DNA from: Lineus longissimus
Lineage: Eukaryota; Nemertea; Pilidiophora; Heteronemertea; Lineidae
Assembly: GCF_910592395.1 (NCBI RefSeq)
Contig: NC_088326.1
Span: forward strand, 8,437,001-8,501,000
Reading direction: 5' to 3'
DNA length: 64,000 nt
Below, piece after piece: positions 1 through 12,007 of this stretch (positions are counted from its first letter, which is position 1; each line of letters opens with the position of its first letter). The notes beneath the pieces were generated by a model that worked only from the letters and a program-made list of their open reading frames with translations, was not told the DNA's origin and ran no database searches. The position numbers and the translations under genes are program-made.

Positions 1-64
1 CTGTTGACTGTGCTTTAAGAGAGACTGGCGCCATGCCTAGTCTCTCTTAAAGCACAGTCAACAG
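1..64. repeat. Perfect 26-bp hairpin
   Basis: Bases 1-26 are the exact reverse complement of 39-64, with a 12-base centre that can itself pair partly (GGC with GCC). The window starts at the first base of the stem, so the palindrome may continue to the left. It could be the end of a foldback or MITE-type element. A structured RNA is possible, but nothing else supports it. Confidence 0.85.
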
Positions 65-1931
65 ACACCAACCCCCTCAGACTCAGAAACCACAAACGCC
101 CAACCCTTCCTGCTACCTTAATACTTCTGGGTATCAATCTCGACTCTCAGGAGAAGTTTTGTGACGGAGGAATTAGGTAACAAACTATTAGAACACCTCT
201 TCGTCCATTATAGTAGTGATGTGTTCAGCGCATATCAATGCGCTTCGGAGCAACGCTGAGCGTGTGCGTACCCCAACGAACGAAAACGTGTGTGTGCGTC
301 CTATTCAGGGTGTAGTGCGCGACAGACCGTTGACTGCTAACAGACCATCCCTGAAAATATTGACCCCAAATCTGCCACAAGGTTACGGAGTTACAGGTCG
401 GAAGGACTTTTCGAGTTCAAGGTCACAGGGTCAAGGTTTAAGGTCGTATCACGACCGTTGTGGTGCGCGACACACATTGACTGCTGACACACCACCCCTG
501 AAAATATCCTGACCGTCCTGAATGCAATATACGCTGTTGTCTCACCTTGCCTTGATATTCACCACATACACATGCACGCTAAAAATGGTATGTCTACGTG
601 AACTCGTTCCGCCTATAGAGAGGTCGCGAGAGTGTGATATACGGAAGGACGGACGGTCGGTCGGATGTAAAAAACAATATACATGACATATCCGCGAACT
701 TTCTCTGAAAGTGTGCATTTTAATACCTCAGTTTGAGAAAAACTATGCCGGACACTGAACTGATTTTTGTCCTTGTTCATACATCTTGACCCTCAACTTT
801 GGATCAGCTGCGCCGATCCGGACTCCGTTGAGGAGAAGTTACGGACGGATTACCTCTGATAGTTCAGGATGCCACCATAGAAATAAGGAGACTATTGCTT
901 CGAGTTTACTTCACCAATGCTGAATACGTTAGTTACCTCTAAAATATATCGCCACCACTCAAATCATGAACTGTCAGATTATTATTTTCCCTTTCGCATA
1001 AAACATGGCCATATATTTCGAACCATGAAACGTTCACCGTACATGATAATTGACAATTGACAAATCAACATCATGGTAAAATATGGTTCAAACGCACTTT
1101 CTTGTTATTTTCTTTTAATTGATTACACAAATGTTTTTCTTTTACAACATGTCTTTGTGATTAAGTACATTACACACAGTGGCGTTGTCCTCTGAAGAGA
1201 ACAGTTCTAAAATTCCTAAATCCCAGGTCAGGGTATGTTATAATTATAAAGTAACTTAGTAAGTCATGTAATAGGTCTTGTCTCAAGATATAGGCCTAAG
1301 AAATCTAAGTAATCCAAACTGCAGAGGAAAACCATTAATGTAGGAAAAATGTAAATTTTGGTCGAGTCTGTCTGCAGTTTGGCAAAATGAATATCCCAAT
1401 TCTGTTTGATATGGGTTGCGCAGTCATTCGACATGACAATGTTAATTGCTGCTTTATAGTTGTTGGGGATGATTCAGTTTGGGACATTTAGAGTGGATTA
1501 ATCAGATGCCCATTAACTATATCCCGAGCAGGGCTAGATGGCCGCGTCATATCCCGACAGGCGATGCGGCGTCGGATGCCATTCAGCCGGTTGCGAATTG
1601 GCGTAAATCCCCACCCCATCCCAACCACCCATTTGCGTGCGAGGTGAGGGCAGCAATCCCTCGAAGAAGGACCCCAAACCTCGTGGGATCGTTGCCGAAT
1701 TCGACAAATGCCGCTTCATAAGTCCATATTCCTTCGAACGTCATTCGATCATTCCTCCCGGCCTTTGGGTTGGTTATTGAATCTGTTAGGCCTAGAACTT
1801 TTCAACGGTACCGATAGATCTGGACAGTTTCAAGAACACAATAGAAGGGAATGTTCAGTCACTGTTCCAACCAACATCACATGATTAGCGTGTTTGATGA
1901 CTAGCGCGGCGCTTGCGCGAGTAAGTGCCAG
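65..1931. other. Non-coding stretch with one short direct repeat
   Basis: I see no convincing gene here. Bases 311-360 and 460-508 are two diverged copies of one roughly 49-bp segment, both containing GTTGACTGCT or a close variant and ending in CCCTGAAAATAT. A short GGACGGACGGTCGGTCGG run lies near 648. Open frames at 216-512 and 1479-1721 have no recognisable domain, no splice context and no family resemblance, so I do not call them. Confidence 0.5.
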
Positions 1932-2964
1932 TGGGTGAGGTCAGAACTCCGTGTATGTTATGTGTTACGTGTTAGTGTTACAGATCTGTAAGGGGTTTTC
2001 ACTAAATTTGTTCGAAATAACTATTCTTACTGTCAAACATCTTGTCAGTTATGTATTCTAATTGTGGTAGATTTTAGAAACTTTAACCACTAGGTGGTTA
2101 AGGATCTGTTAAACGTTCTGGAGGTCAGAATACTGCCTGTTAGTGTTAGTGTTAGCAGCCATCTTTGATTGGTTTGTTGAATCCTGAAAGATGATTTTCG
2201 AGCCAGATTTGCAAGTTATTGCTGTTCAGAGAGCTGAAAACTTTGTTCGCACACCTGCTAGTAGCACAGAACCTACAGAGAGGCACATACGACTCACAGA
2301 AGAGCAGCTTAATGGGTTAGTGGACGAATTCCATGCCTGGAGAAATCAAGGCAGGGCCCTTCTTACCACCTCAAAGGAAATGATGGAAACTTTTCTCATG
2401 TATATCGCATCTGGTGGATATTACAGACAGGTTGGGTATGCTGTGGGCAAGGCAAAGCCAACAGTTATCGCAAATCTTCATCTTGTAGCCAGATTTTTCA
2501 TGGACATAGCGCCTCAGCATGTGTTTTTTCCCCAGCCTGCTGAATTCGATGAAATCTGTCGTGATTTAATTGATATCAATGGGGATATTCGCCGAGTTCT
2601 GCTATACATCGATGGTATGATTATTAGGATTCAGAGGCCAGATCACGCTGGAAATGCGTACTTCTGTGGTAGAAATGGAAAAAGCTGCGATTCCTTGAAT
2701 TTGCAGTATTTAGTTGATAAGCATGCTCGTATTCGCCATGTGATTAGCGAAATAAGTGGTGCCACTCATGATAAAACTGCTGCCGAGTGAACACTGCTAA
2801 CACCATGTTCAGCCTGTTAACATGCTGCTAACAGCCTGTTAACATAATGTTAACAGGCTGTTAGCCAGAACTGCATGTTTGGTGGTTCAGGTTAACAGGG
2901 ATGTTAACAGATCTGTAACACTAACACGTAACACATAACATACACGGAGTTCTGACCTCACCCA
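1932..2964. mobile_element. PIF/Harbinger DNA transposon, internally deleted
   Basis: Inverted terminal repeats of 58 bp match perfectly at 1932-1989 and 2907-2964; the outer ends read TGGGTGAGGTCAGAACTCCG. Between them is a 199-codon transposase fragment and GTTAACAGGCTGTTAGC-like subterminal repeats on both sides. The element is about 1.03 kb, much shorter than autonomous Harbingers, which usually carry a transposase of about 350 residues plus a Myb-like gene. I could not identify the expected 3-bp target duplication; the similarity may extend 2-3 bp further out (CAG against CAC). Perfect repeats suggest recent mobility or recent gene conversion. Confidence 0.85.
2191..2790 (+). pseudogene. 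Truncated Harbinger (HARBI1-like) transposase
   Basis: The 199-residue frame starts at the first ATG after the left terminal repeat and ends in TGA. Residues about 70-105 (ASGGYYRQVGYAVGKAKPTV and onward) match the HARBI1 helix-turn-helix region. The first catalytic Asp lies in LLYIDG, followed by the family motif YFCGRNGKSCDSLNLQYLVD. The second catalytic Asp lies in SGATHD, and the frame stops six codons later. The third acidic residue and the C-terminal third of the DDE nuclease domain are absent, so the protein should not cut DNA. It might still bind the terminal repeats. Family assignment is from motif resemblance. Confidence 0.8.
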
Positions 2965-4249
2965 GTGCATTCGTTTTGGTACTGGCATGACTGGCGCCTC
3001 ATCTCGCGCAAGGCCGAAGTAAGCGACCTGAGAGTGGATCACTTCGGCATAAAATAGCCTTTAAAGTGACCTTTGACCTTTGAGAAAAGATGGTAGACGA
3101 TCCTGTAAGTGCCGGCTGTGTGATATACCCACATCTTTTTTGATTACATCAGGATGCAGTTTTTTGGCAAAAATTTAATAGCTCTTTGAAGAAATTGATA
3201 CTAGGATGTCAAAAATTGGTCAATAAGGTAAGTGAGTAGTTTTTGTAGTTTACGCAAACCCTGTCGTGTGTCTGGTCATTCTTTTTTACGCTACTTTACC
3301 CTGAAGTTACTCGGGCCTAGCACGAGAGCGTTCGGGCTCAATTCATACCGGGCATGCGCTTCAAGGCGCGAGATCCAGCGCTTACCGAAGCGCCCCGCTA
3401 GAAATGGAACGCGCTATTGAATGCGGGTTACCTAGCCTAATATGATTACATGACAGATAGATCATGGTCATGATCAATTATAAACTAACACTCCTTCATG
3501 AAAGGGGGATTAAACACCGAATACTAAATGAAATCATGCCCATTACAGTGATTACCTCACCTCCCAATTTCAATGATGACCCTTTTGGAATTTTAGAACT
3601 GTTCAGAGGACAACTCTTATACGCGTTATTTAATTTTCTTGACATTGACCATCTTGACCTACAATGTATTGACATTTCTAGCTTCAAAACCTTGACGAAA
3701 AGCATGAAATGCATGAAATGCATATAAATACATAAATGCATTTATATGCAAATGAAGTTGATCGGCTATTACTCACACATAAACGGCATCGATGTACACA
3801 CAATGGTAACAAGATAGCGTGATGGCACTGACCATTGCTTTTCCTAGATCAGCGGTCTGATCTCTCGGCAAGTGTAGCGTTTTTGTGTCTCATTCAAAAT
3901 CCACAATATACTTTGCGTTGAAACATGCGCAGTCTCCAGAGAATATTAAAAGGCAAACCATGTAAAGTTCTTTTAAATCCAGTTCTAGCAGCGCAGTGGC
4001 CATGGAAAGTGAGGTCTGTGTCATCGAAAAACGGGCTGACTTCACGGGCTGCTTTATATGTAATACCGTAGACAGATAGTGTACATTGCATACGGCAGAA
4101 TCAGATCAAATTTGGGTGAGGTGCACGGTAAAGTGAGGCGCGCGACTGAAAAATTTCTTCTGTGGTATGGGCGGAGGCTATAATGGAGGCAATACAATAC
4201 CTGTCCACTGGAAGTTCAGTATGGATATTTCCAGCTTACGGAATGGTGT
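2965..4249. other. Gene-free stretch
   Basis: I see no supported gene. A perfect direct repeat of two TGACCT half-sites spaced by one base lies at 3067-3079. A short ATGCAT-rich run occurs near 3700-3750. Open frames at 3232-3420, 3464-3727 and 3894-4091 look like chance frames. Confidence 0.45.
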
Positions 4250-4657
4250 CCCCCCATAAGTCCGACATCTCATAAGTCCGACCTTCAGAGGAAGGCATTA
4301 TAAGTCCGAAGTACCATAAGTCCGACATCTCATTAGACACAAAAAGGTGACCCCATAGAAAAGATATGTCCAAATTCTACAGCATGATTTCTTCAATCTG
4401 GCGACGATCATCAGACAATGCTAACGTCTCATCTGTTGACAAATGTCCAGATAAAGCAAGTCTTGCCAACGCTCTTCAGATAACTAGGAACAGTTAACAT
4501 TTTATTCGACTCGGTCTTGAAAACAGCTTTTTCAACCATTCAGAGAAATATCAGCCTTTTGAAAGTTTTGTTCATAAAACACATATCTTTCGGGCTTATG
4601 GTAGTTCGGGCTTATTGTAGTTCGGACTTTTGGGCTGTCGGAGGGACTTGTGGGGGG
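4250..4657. mobile_element. MITE with internal ATAAGTCCGAC repeats
   Basis: The left end CCCCCCATAAGTCCGAC (4250-4266) is matched, with one small insertion, by the reverse complement of the right end near 4637-4657. The unit ATAAGTCCGAC recurs at least four times just inside the left end, and related ATAAGCCCGAA units recur inside the right end in inverted orientation. There is no coding capacity in about 408 bp. This fits a non-autonomous terminal-inverted-repeat element; I cannot name the superfamily and see no clear target duplication. Confidence 0.65.
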
Positions 4658-5199
4658 AATCAACGAAATATGCATTTAACGATAATTAACAGGCTGTCAT
4701 CATGATGACATGACACTTAATAATCTTGCAGTTGCATCTTTGGTGAATAATGATATCAAAGTCCCCTGGTGGTGATCAGTTACACACATCTGACTCACCA
4801 GACAGTCGTGACATGTTCCGGGGAGCGGTGTTCAGTGTGTAGTGTCGCAAGAGAGAGACATTCGTGATTCACGTACGAGAGGTTTTATTGAGAAGTTGTC
4901 TGTTACCATCTTAAAGCTATGATTGAGCGATTTCGAGGTAAATTTGGAGGTCTCAAATATCTGAGCCAACCCGACTGTAGAGAATCACTAGTTGGATATG
5001 ATATGCCTTTATATGTTTATGACACCCAATAAAGAAAGATATGCAGAATTACTTCACATCAATACTTAATTGCTGCCATGACTAAAGTTAGATTTGGTCC
5101 TGTTGGGCAAAAAAGACGCTAGAGGTATCGATCAGATATTTGCGGGGCAAACTCGGAGGCTTCCCAGCAGTAATTGATCATACAACACAACTAGTTACG

Positions 5200-5870
5200 C
5201 AACAAAACTGAAAAAAAACACCCACATGCACAACTTCAACATATCATCAATCATCCCTAAAAATGGCAGTGCTCACCACCAAGTGCAGGCGGTTACAATG
5301 AGTTGTCCGGTATTAAAAAGATGTTGGGGATGGAAGTTGTTGCAAATCATCTCATCCATCTTCCCTGAAAAAAGCATGGGAATAGCATTGATAGTAAGTG
5401 AACTGTGAGCTAACTAGGTAAAAAAGCAATGGAGCTCCTTATTTGCAGCTTGGTTACGTAACTGAAGGAATCCAACCTATGCACAATTTTAACATACCTA
5501 TTATCCCGGAAAGTTCAGTGCTCTCTGTCAAGCGGTTACGGCGGAGCTGTCCAGAAACGATTTTTTGTCAACTGATAATTATCTACAACAAATGAGTTCA
5601 ATATCTTATGAACGAAGCAAAATTAAAAATTTTGCGTTACATGAACGTTGCTGCGAATCGTCTGATCCACTTTCCCTGAAAATTGCATGGCCATACAGCA
5701 TTGATAATAAGTGGACCGCGAGGGAACGAGGTGAAAAACAGTGGAGCTCACTGTTATCCAAATCAATCACATAACTGAAAAAAATTAAACCCATATGTAC
5801 AACTTTAACATATCACCTGTCATCCCTGAAAGTTGCAGTGCTTACGGAGGAGTTTTCTGGAAACCAAAAA
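5200..5870. repeat. Degenerate tandem repeat, about 270-bp period
   Basis: Three diverged copies of one unit begin near 5205, 5465 and 5770. Shared landmarks are AACTGAAAAAA, then CACAACTTTAACATATC, then CATCCCTGAAAG and CAGTGCT. A second block (CTTCCCTGAAA followed by GCATTGATA) also repeats, near 5360 and 5675. Short frames inside the array are shadows of the repeat. Confidence 0.6.
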
Positions 5871-7047
5871 TTAGCCTGAAACAATAGATTTCATGCAAAT
5901 TACGTAATCATCCAAATCTCTCGACTTATTTTGTTTCTCCTGGAGGTGATAATGATAAGAAGAGGAAGAAGAAATTTCTTATAGTGGTAAAAGTGAAAAT
6001 TCGACAGTCTTCCCCACCTGGGATACGTAATGTTTTGGACGGGTAACGAGCAGTGTGAGGTTTATGATACGCATGCATTTCCTATTTCAAAATCGAGGTG
6101 AATTGACCTGAATTATGTTAGTTGATATTATTCAAAATCAAAAAAGCCCAAAATGATGTTTGCAAACCAAATAACTAACATTCCAGGTGGTATTCAGGCA
6201 TGACAGGGCTTTTTAAGCATTTATCATTTATACCACTAAACACTTAATAGTGATCTCAGCCCTTCAGATATTTGGCCCCGAGCCATGCAGACATTTGTGA
6301 ACAAGATAATGACGAACCTCAGCGCCTGTGCAGCTATTGCAACTGGGCATCAGTTTCGGAATGTGGCATCTAAGAATGATGTCTCCCAGAGCGGTGATTA
6401 ACACCAGTTGTCATAATCATCATGCCGATGCAGTAAAGCCGGCGAATGCGGAGAATGATCCGAGAGAATGATTCAAGAGACTGGGTGATTAATATCTCAG
6501 TTCTGATGTCTTTATAATTAGTATTGAGGATAGTGGTGCATCTCGCGATGAATCACGCGTGCCGAGGCCGGCGACTGTGACCTTAAGAAATTGTTGGAAT
6601 GAAAAGGCAACTGGCTGCACAGACTAAGAACTGTCAGACTTCTTCTAAGGCGCAACGCCAATCGTTGACCAGTACCACTTCGTCAGTGCTGACCGGGTGG
6701 CGAGATTTTTTTTCCCAAACCACATATCACCATTACTGGACTTGTAATAATTTCTACCAAAACATTTACAAAGTAGAGAAAATACCATGAACAGGGTGTC
6801 GCCATTTCAAAGACCAAAAACGGATTAGTTCAAAAAACCTTAAACTTAAAAACCAGAAATATAGCCTTTCTTTCGGCAGCTGTAGATCAGGCACCAGTCC
6901 ACTGATTCAGATAATTCTTGTACCACTGAGCTGCATTTGCTCTCTACTACTCAATAGCATTTACTTAGTCTTTAAGTTAAGCAATTCATCACCACATTGC
7001 ATTGTATTTACAGCTGTTTTAACAACTGAGCCCAATTTTGAGGCTTA
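5871..7047. other. Gene-free stretch
   Basis: I see no supported coding exon, repeat or structural signal in this stretch. Confidence 0.4.
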
Positions 7048-7414
7048 GCATTCCGCGAAGATGACGTCACTGCAGCTGCTGCCCTCTATATCCCCATCGC
7101 TGAATTACAGGCAATGTCGGACAAACATGCGGTTTCGTAATGGATTCAGGCTTTCTAACTAGGGCAGTTAGATTCAATCTGGCACATGTCCGAGTGTTGG
7201 AAATACTACATAATTGTTCTGAATATTTCTCTCTGCGACTCTATGGTATCATTTATGCTAAAAACAATGCAGGGTCAAAGATAATTGACTTTGAAATAAG
7301 CTCAAATGCGTAGAAATAAGTGTTGATGTCCGACTGTCACGTCACTAAAACGTCATCAATATCTTATGCAAATGACCTTGCTTGTGAGCTATAAATAGTA
7401 ACTTCGCGGAATGC
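7048..7414. mobile_element. Short TA-flanked MITE
   Basis: A 13-bp inverted terminal repeat, GCATTCCGCGAAG, occurs at 7048-7060 and inverted at 7402-7414. Each end is flanked by TA (7046-7047 and 7415-7416), as expected for a TA target duplication. The 367-bp body is non-coding. TA duplication fits Tc1/mariner-type mobilisation, but other TA-specific transposases are possible. Confidence 0.6.
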
Positions 7415-7416
7415 TA

Positions 7417-10400
7417 TTGGTCCTGTTGTGTTCTTTTATCCCCCTATGTGCTACTAGTGTACACACACATGAATAAGTAATGCGTGTCACCATGGTAGAG
7501 CATAGGCCAATCCAGTTGGTAGCTAGTAATATCGAAATTAGTAATAATAACTTACAGTGTTTAAAAATAGAATCTACTTTGATTAGTTTCCTTTTGTACT
7601 TCTCAACAACAAGTTTACAAGTAATACATGTGAAAACTTTGTAGTGTGTACATGTAGTATTCGGTGGAAAAGACCCCTTTGATGCAGGTGTGTCAGTTTA
7701 TAATTGATCATGACCGTGATCTATCTGTCATCCCGTAATCATTTCAGGCCAGGTAACCATTAAAATGTGATGTTGGTTGTAACAATGAAAGAACATTCCT
7801 TTCTATTGTATTGTTAGAATTGTGGCAACACTCATCAGAAAAAAATAACATCCTACATATAGCGCTGTGAAAGTCTGGCCATCCTCCACACCACTATCCA
7901 GAAAACAGCTCCACGCGCGGGCGTTACATAGTCAATGCATTACAGGGCCAAAGCTTCCGTCTGCGCAGTAGACCAAATTGAATTGCGGCTGGCGTGTCCG
8001 CCGTGTTTCAAGGGCGTAAGCTGACGTAAATTTCAGCTCATTTCGTCATCCTCGGCGGACTATGTGCCAGTTAGTACGGAATCGACATTTAAACACTGCT
8101 CCACTCACTGCAGATTTTCACAGGAACTTTTCAGCAATCGTCATTTGCATTGGTATACCCAAAAAAGATCTGAAAAGGTTGCTGTAGGGACTTCGTGACT
8201 CTCAGAGAATTGAGAGTATGGGCTGATTAATATCGGTGAGTCTCGCTCAGTAAATGTGGGCAACACTTTGATTTTGTTTTATCAGCTTGCTTAACATCCG
8301 AGTAAAAATGATTTTACAGGGAGAATTAGTAGTTTACCCAATTAAATAATCTCCTTTTTCAACACTTTCTCGCTATTAAAGCCTAAATATTCCTCTCTCT
8401 GCCGCAGATCGAGTCTTCGAAAGCGTAGTATCTCGCGCATATACATGTCGCATGTATTGTATAAATCGAGGGCCTAACCCAGATTCCACCTACTGCTCAT
8501 ATTCCATATACTTTATCAGAACCGCTGACTGTCAGCATGGATTTCCGTTTACATTCAGTCAGACACGAAATCTATAATCAGCAGTGTCACTGCTGTCAAA
8601 TAACTGTAAACAGAAGCGACTATTCGCCATGATTGAATCAACTTGTTTCTCTGGCAGACTGCCTCATTTGACCTTTACGAAGAACACTCTTAGTGATATA
8701 GCCTAATTTGCAAAGCGGCAAGACGAAATCAAATTAATTTGGTAATGGGTATACAGGAATACTTAGTGTTGAGGCTAATGAAATTACCTCAATCCACAAG
8801 GTTTCTGACACTGAACTCCAAGCAGAGGGATGGATACATGCGCCTTAAGATGGAGGAGAAGTTCATATCACATTCCAAGCAGATGATAGATATCACATAG
8901 ATATCTGATGATGATGGGTTGGCGGCTGGAGCTATCTCCGCTACGACTTGGTAAAAAAATGTTTCTCGCAACCGCTCGTGGCACTTTTTATGAAATACAA
9001 AGGTTTTTTCCGGCGAATAACCCCCCGCCAAAAAAAAGTTTTAAAAACAATTTATTCATTTGATAATTAAACGATAATAAATGGCACTTTTCTCAAGTCT
9101 CATAAGTGAGCGGCTTTTTCTATGAGGATGGTATAGTGATCGAGAGCCAACGAAAACCTTAATGCAATGCAAACGGGCAAGTTCGCAAAAAATGCCACCG
9201 CCGTGTGGGCATGGCCGAAAATCGAATGGAACCAACCAGGACTGTGTTTGTCACTATATCAACCATTATAAGCGCGCTTTAAAGTAATTTAAAGGTATTT
9301 TGATGGGTTATAGGATCATTATGTTATATTGCAGAACCTGCAGAACTGCTGGAGACCACCGGCAAGTTCCAGATGCAGCAATCTAAAATGACCTCTATAT
9401 CCGTAGCAGCTGAGCTGTTGAGTTAGTGACGGCGCTAGAAATCGAAAAGAAACTTCCCCTAATCGCGTGAAATTAGCCGCAAAACAATGGGACCAAACAA
9501 GGTGTCTGTCAGTTATACCACTATGTTACAAAGCGCCACCTACAAGCCACACTATGAATGAAAACGTGCCAAAAAGCAATCCCCATATATGGTACATGTA
9601 TGTGTTAGGATGAGTGATCACTGTGGCCAAAACGGAGAATCAATTACCCAGATTGCTGATAGCCAAACTGGCCTTCCTGTTTGCCGAGCTGGCCTGTCCC
9701 ATATGAAAGGATAAATTTATTCAATGGTTTAAAGATGGAAAACTGTGATGTCGGGGTCTTTACACGAAATATCGTTGTGTTCATCTGGTAATAAAGTTCT
9801 TGCAGCATGATTTGCATCAAATATGAAGAAGCACCGCCAGTTTTTTCATATGGATAGCGAACAAATTGGAAATATGCATATATTGATTTTGGGCGTTCAC
9901 AACAGAGTACTCGCTGGTTAATTTACCTCGAAATTTAGCGCACATTATATCATATAGCCCATGTTATAATGCAGATGGGCACAGTTTAATTTAGAAAGGG
10001 AGCGCACAATATTTTGGCTGTTGGCGCAGCCAAGTTCCCAGGGCTCGATCAAGTAGCGCTTCCCAGGGTAGGCCGCGCGGTAAGTTGGAAGGCCTGATAA
10101 GATTATCGGCAATGTTGGGAAATGATTCTCAAAGGTGAATTGTTAATGTTATATTGCACACAACTGTTATAATTATAGTTCACGACTATTAAAACAGAAT
10201 AAAAGTATTGAAATGCCAGGCCCTGGTCACGTGACTAATCTGCACTAGATACGTCCCTTATCTGGCAACACAAAATAATATAAGAAACGGAAGTAACATG
10301 CACGAAAGTGCCCTTATCAAAGTAATAAGTCATGTAGTAAACTACGAGGGCGGATCAATATCATTTCAAAAGAGGTTATGACAAACGCTTGACAAATCGT

Positions 10401-11405
10401 TTCCTCTTAAGATGCAGCTTTCATCAGCATATCTGTGAAAAATTATTCTCACACTCCTCCGATTACATGAAGTGAAGCCTGGTTGACAGAGGTCGGTACA
10501 ATTTGCTGTTTTTATTATGATATCGAGCTTGGGAAAAGCCTCATGAAATATGTTGATTCGAATATTTTTCAAAAACGAAGGGTTTCATCGGTGAGTGAAA
10601 AAACAATGATCTATGAGTTCTGTAAATATCGGCTACGTGGGCTAACCAGATGTACTATTGTTATACAATGTGATATCAATAACATGCCCGCAGTGTCGTG
10701 AATTCTGGTCGAGTTGTTCAAAGGCGGCAATCGCCAGTCCTTGTATTTGAGTCTAAATCGGGTTGAATGTGTGTTATCAGAGTCTTCCCGATCATCAGTC
10801 CACTTTTACAAATATTGCAATATTTTTGTAATGTTCAGAAAGAGTGTAATAATGCTCGAAGGGAAAATGTGGTAGTTACTTTAGAATTTTGAAAAAAAAT
10901 ATGACAATCATGTTGTCGATAAAGCCAAATGCTGAAAAAAAGCTCATTCTGTGTTTGGTAATAGTTCAGCCGCCACTCAAGGGTTAACGGAACGGATAAC
11001 GACAAAACCCCGAAATTTATGTGAAAGCTACAAAGGAGTTGTATCAACAATGTGCTATGATTTCAGCATGATGCATTTGCCGGTTCTGCCTCGGCAGCAA
11101 AAAGTGTCAAAACTTATTCATCTGTCCTCGTATCATCCGATTCCGCATTTGAAAAATTCATGAGATCCCGCCATGTTATGTATATGTAGCCAGTTAAATA
11201 TTCCTGCGACAGCCTGCATATGCAAAATTAGTTCTTTGGCCTGCCACAGGTGGTGTGGCAAGTTATTGGCTCTCTTGGAATCTTCTCCTCAAAAACTCTA
11301 AGATTTTCCAATTTATAGAACCCGGCCAACCCAGATGATCTGGCCGCAATCTACCCTTAATAGGGCACAAGATAACAAGATCACACTGGTGACGGCAGGT
11401 AGAAA
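7417..11405. other. Gene-free stretch
   Basis: About 4 kb without a supported gene. The frames at 8789-9031 (minus) and 10483-10701 (plus) have no recognised domain and no matching splice context. Regulatory or intronic content cannot be excluded. Confidence 0.4.
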
Positions 11406-11656
11406 ATACAAACATTCCAGGTGGTGCAGGAAGAACGAACTTATGATGTACATTGTGCTGTACTGAAATAAAGTGTTTATAGTTTCATGCCTATATTTTA
11501 AAATTGGACATCAAAATGTTCACTAAAAGCTCATACCTGTGACAAGGTAATTAAAATACATGTATAAGCATGAAACTATCAAAACTTTATATCAGTACAG
11601 CACAATGTACATCATCAATTTGTTCTTCCCGCATCACCTGAAATGTTTGAATTACA
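11406..11656. repeat. Palindromic element, about 90-bp arms
   Basis: The left arm (about 11409-11500) is an imperfect inverted copy of the right arm (about 11555-11656). Both contain GATGTACATTGTGCTGTACT or its complement, then a TAGTTTCATGC block, with a central loop of about 55 bp. The arms differ at scattered bases. This fits a non-coding foldback or MITE. Confidence 0.7.
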
Positions 11657-11815
11657 TACTGCTGTAACTTTAAGATGAGTAGTTCGATTTTTATGCGGTT
11701 TTCACACTTGTTGTTCTGATGTTATGCCCTATAATTTATATCCCAAGATAAAAGTTTGATAAAAGCGTTTCAGGTCAACTTTAGAGCGCATCATAGAATC
11801 CTTTATTCCCCACAA

Positions 11816-12007
11816 ATGTGACCCGTCCCAGCAAAACCAGGCGCATGTCGCTCTGAGCTAGGCAGGTTGAGAAGGACTATTTGTTCATTTCACTATTGTC
11901 TGCCTTTTGTGAAAGATGAGCACTTTAATTTCTTCCATTATCTGCTGGTGTCATTTAAGCTTATCTTCTGTGCGACATGCGACTGGTCTTGCTGTGACGG
12001 GTCACAT
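11816..12007. mobile_element. MITE, ATGTGACCCGTC family, copy 1
   Basis: The ends are inverted: ATGTGACCCGTCCCAGC at 11816 and the complementary GACGGGTCACAT ending at 12007, with a shared GCATGTCGC block further in. The body includes TTGTTCATTTCACTATTGTC. The same order of blocks recurs in the element at 23103-23325, so the two belong to one family; this copy is the more diverged palindrome. There is no coding capacity. Confidence 0.75.

Noticed and set aside
2788-2964. Continuation of the Harbinger transposase past the TGA at 2788
   Set aside because: The following sequence consists of GTTAACAGGCTG-type subterminal repeats and the right terminal repeat; no third-Asp motif appears in any frame.
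3330-3420. tRNA-like GC-rich segment
   Set aside because: No cloverleaf with a GGTTC-type T-loop and matching acceptor arm could be formed by eye.
10835-11163. Opposing frames near 11 kb
   Set aside because: No domain, no splice context and codon content resembling random AT-rich sequence.
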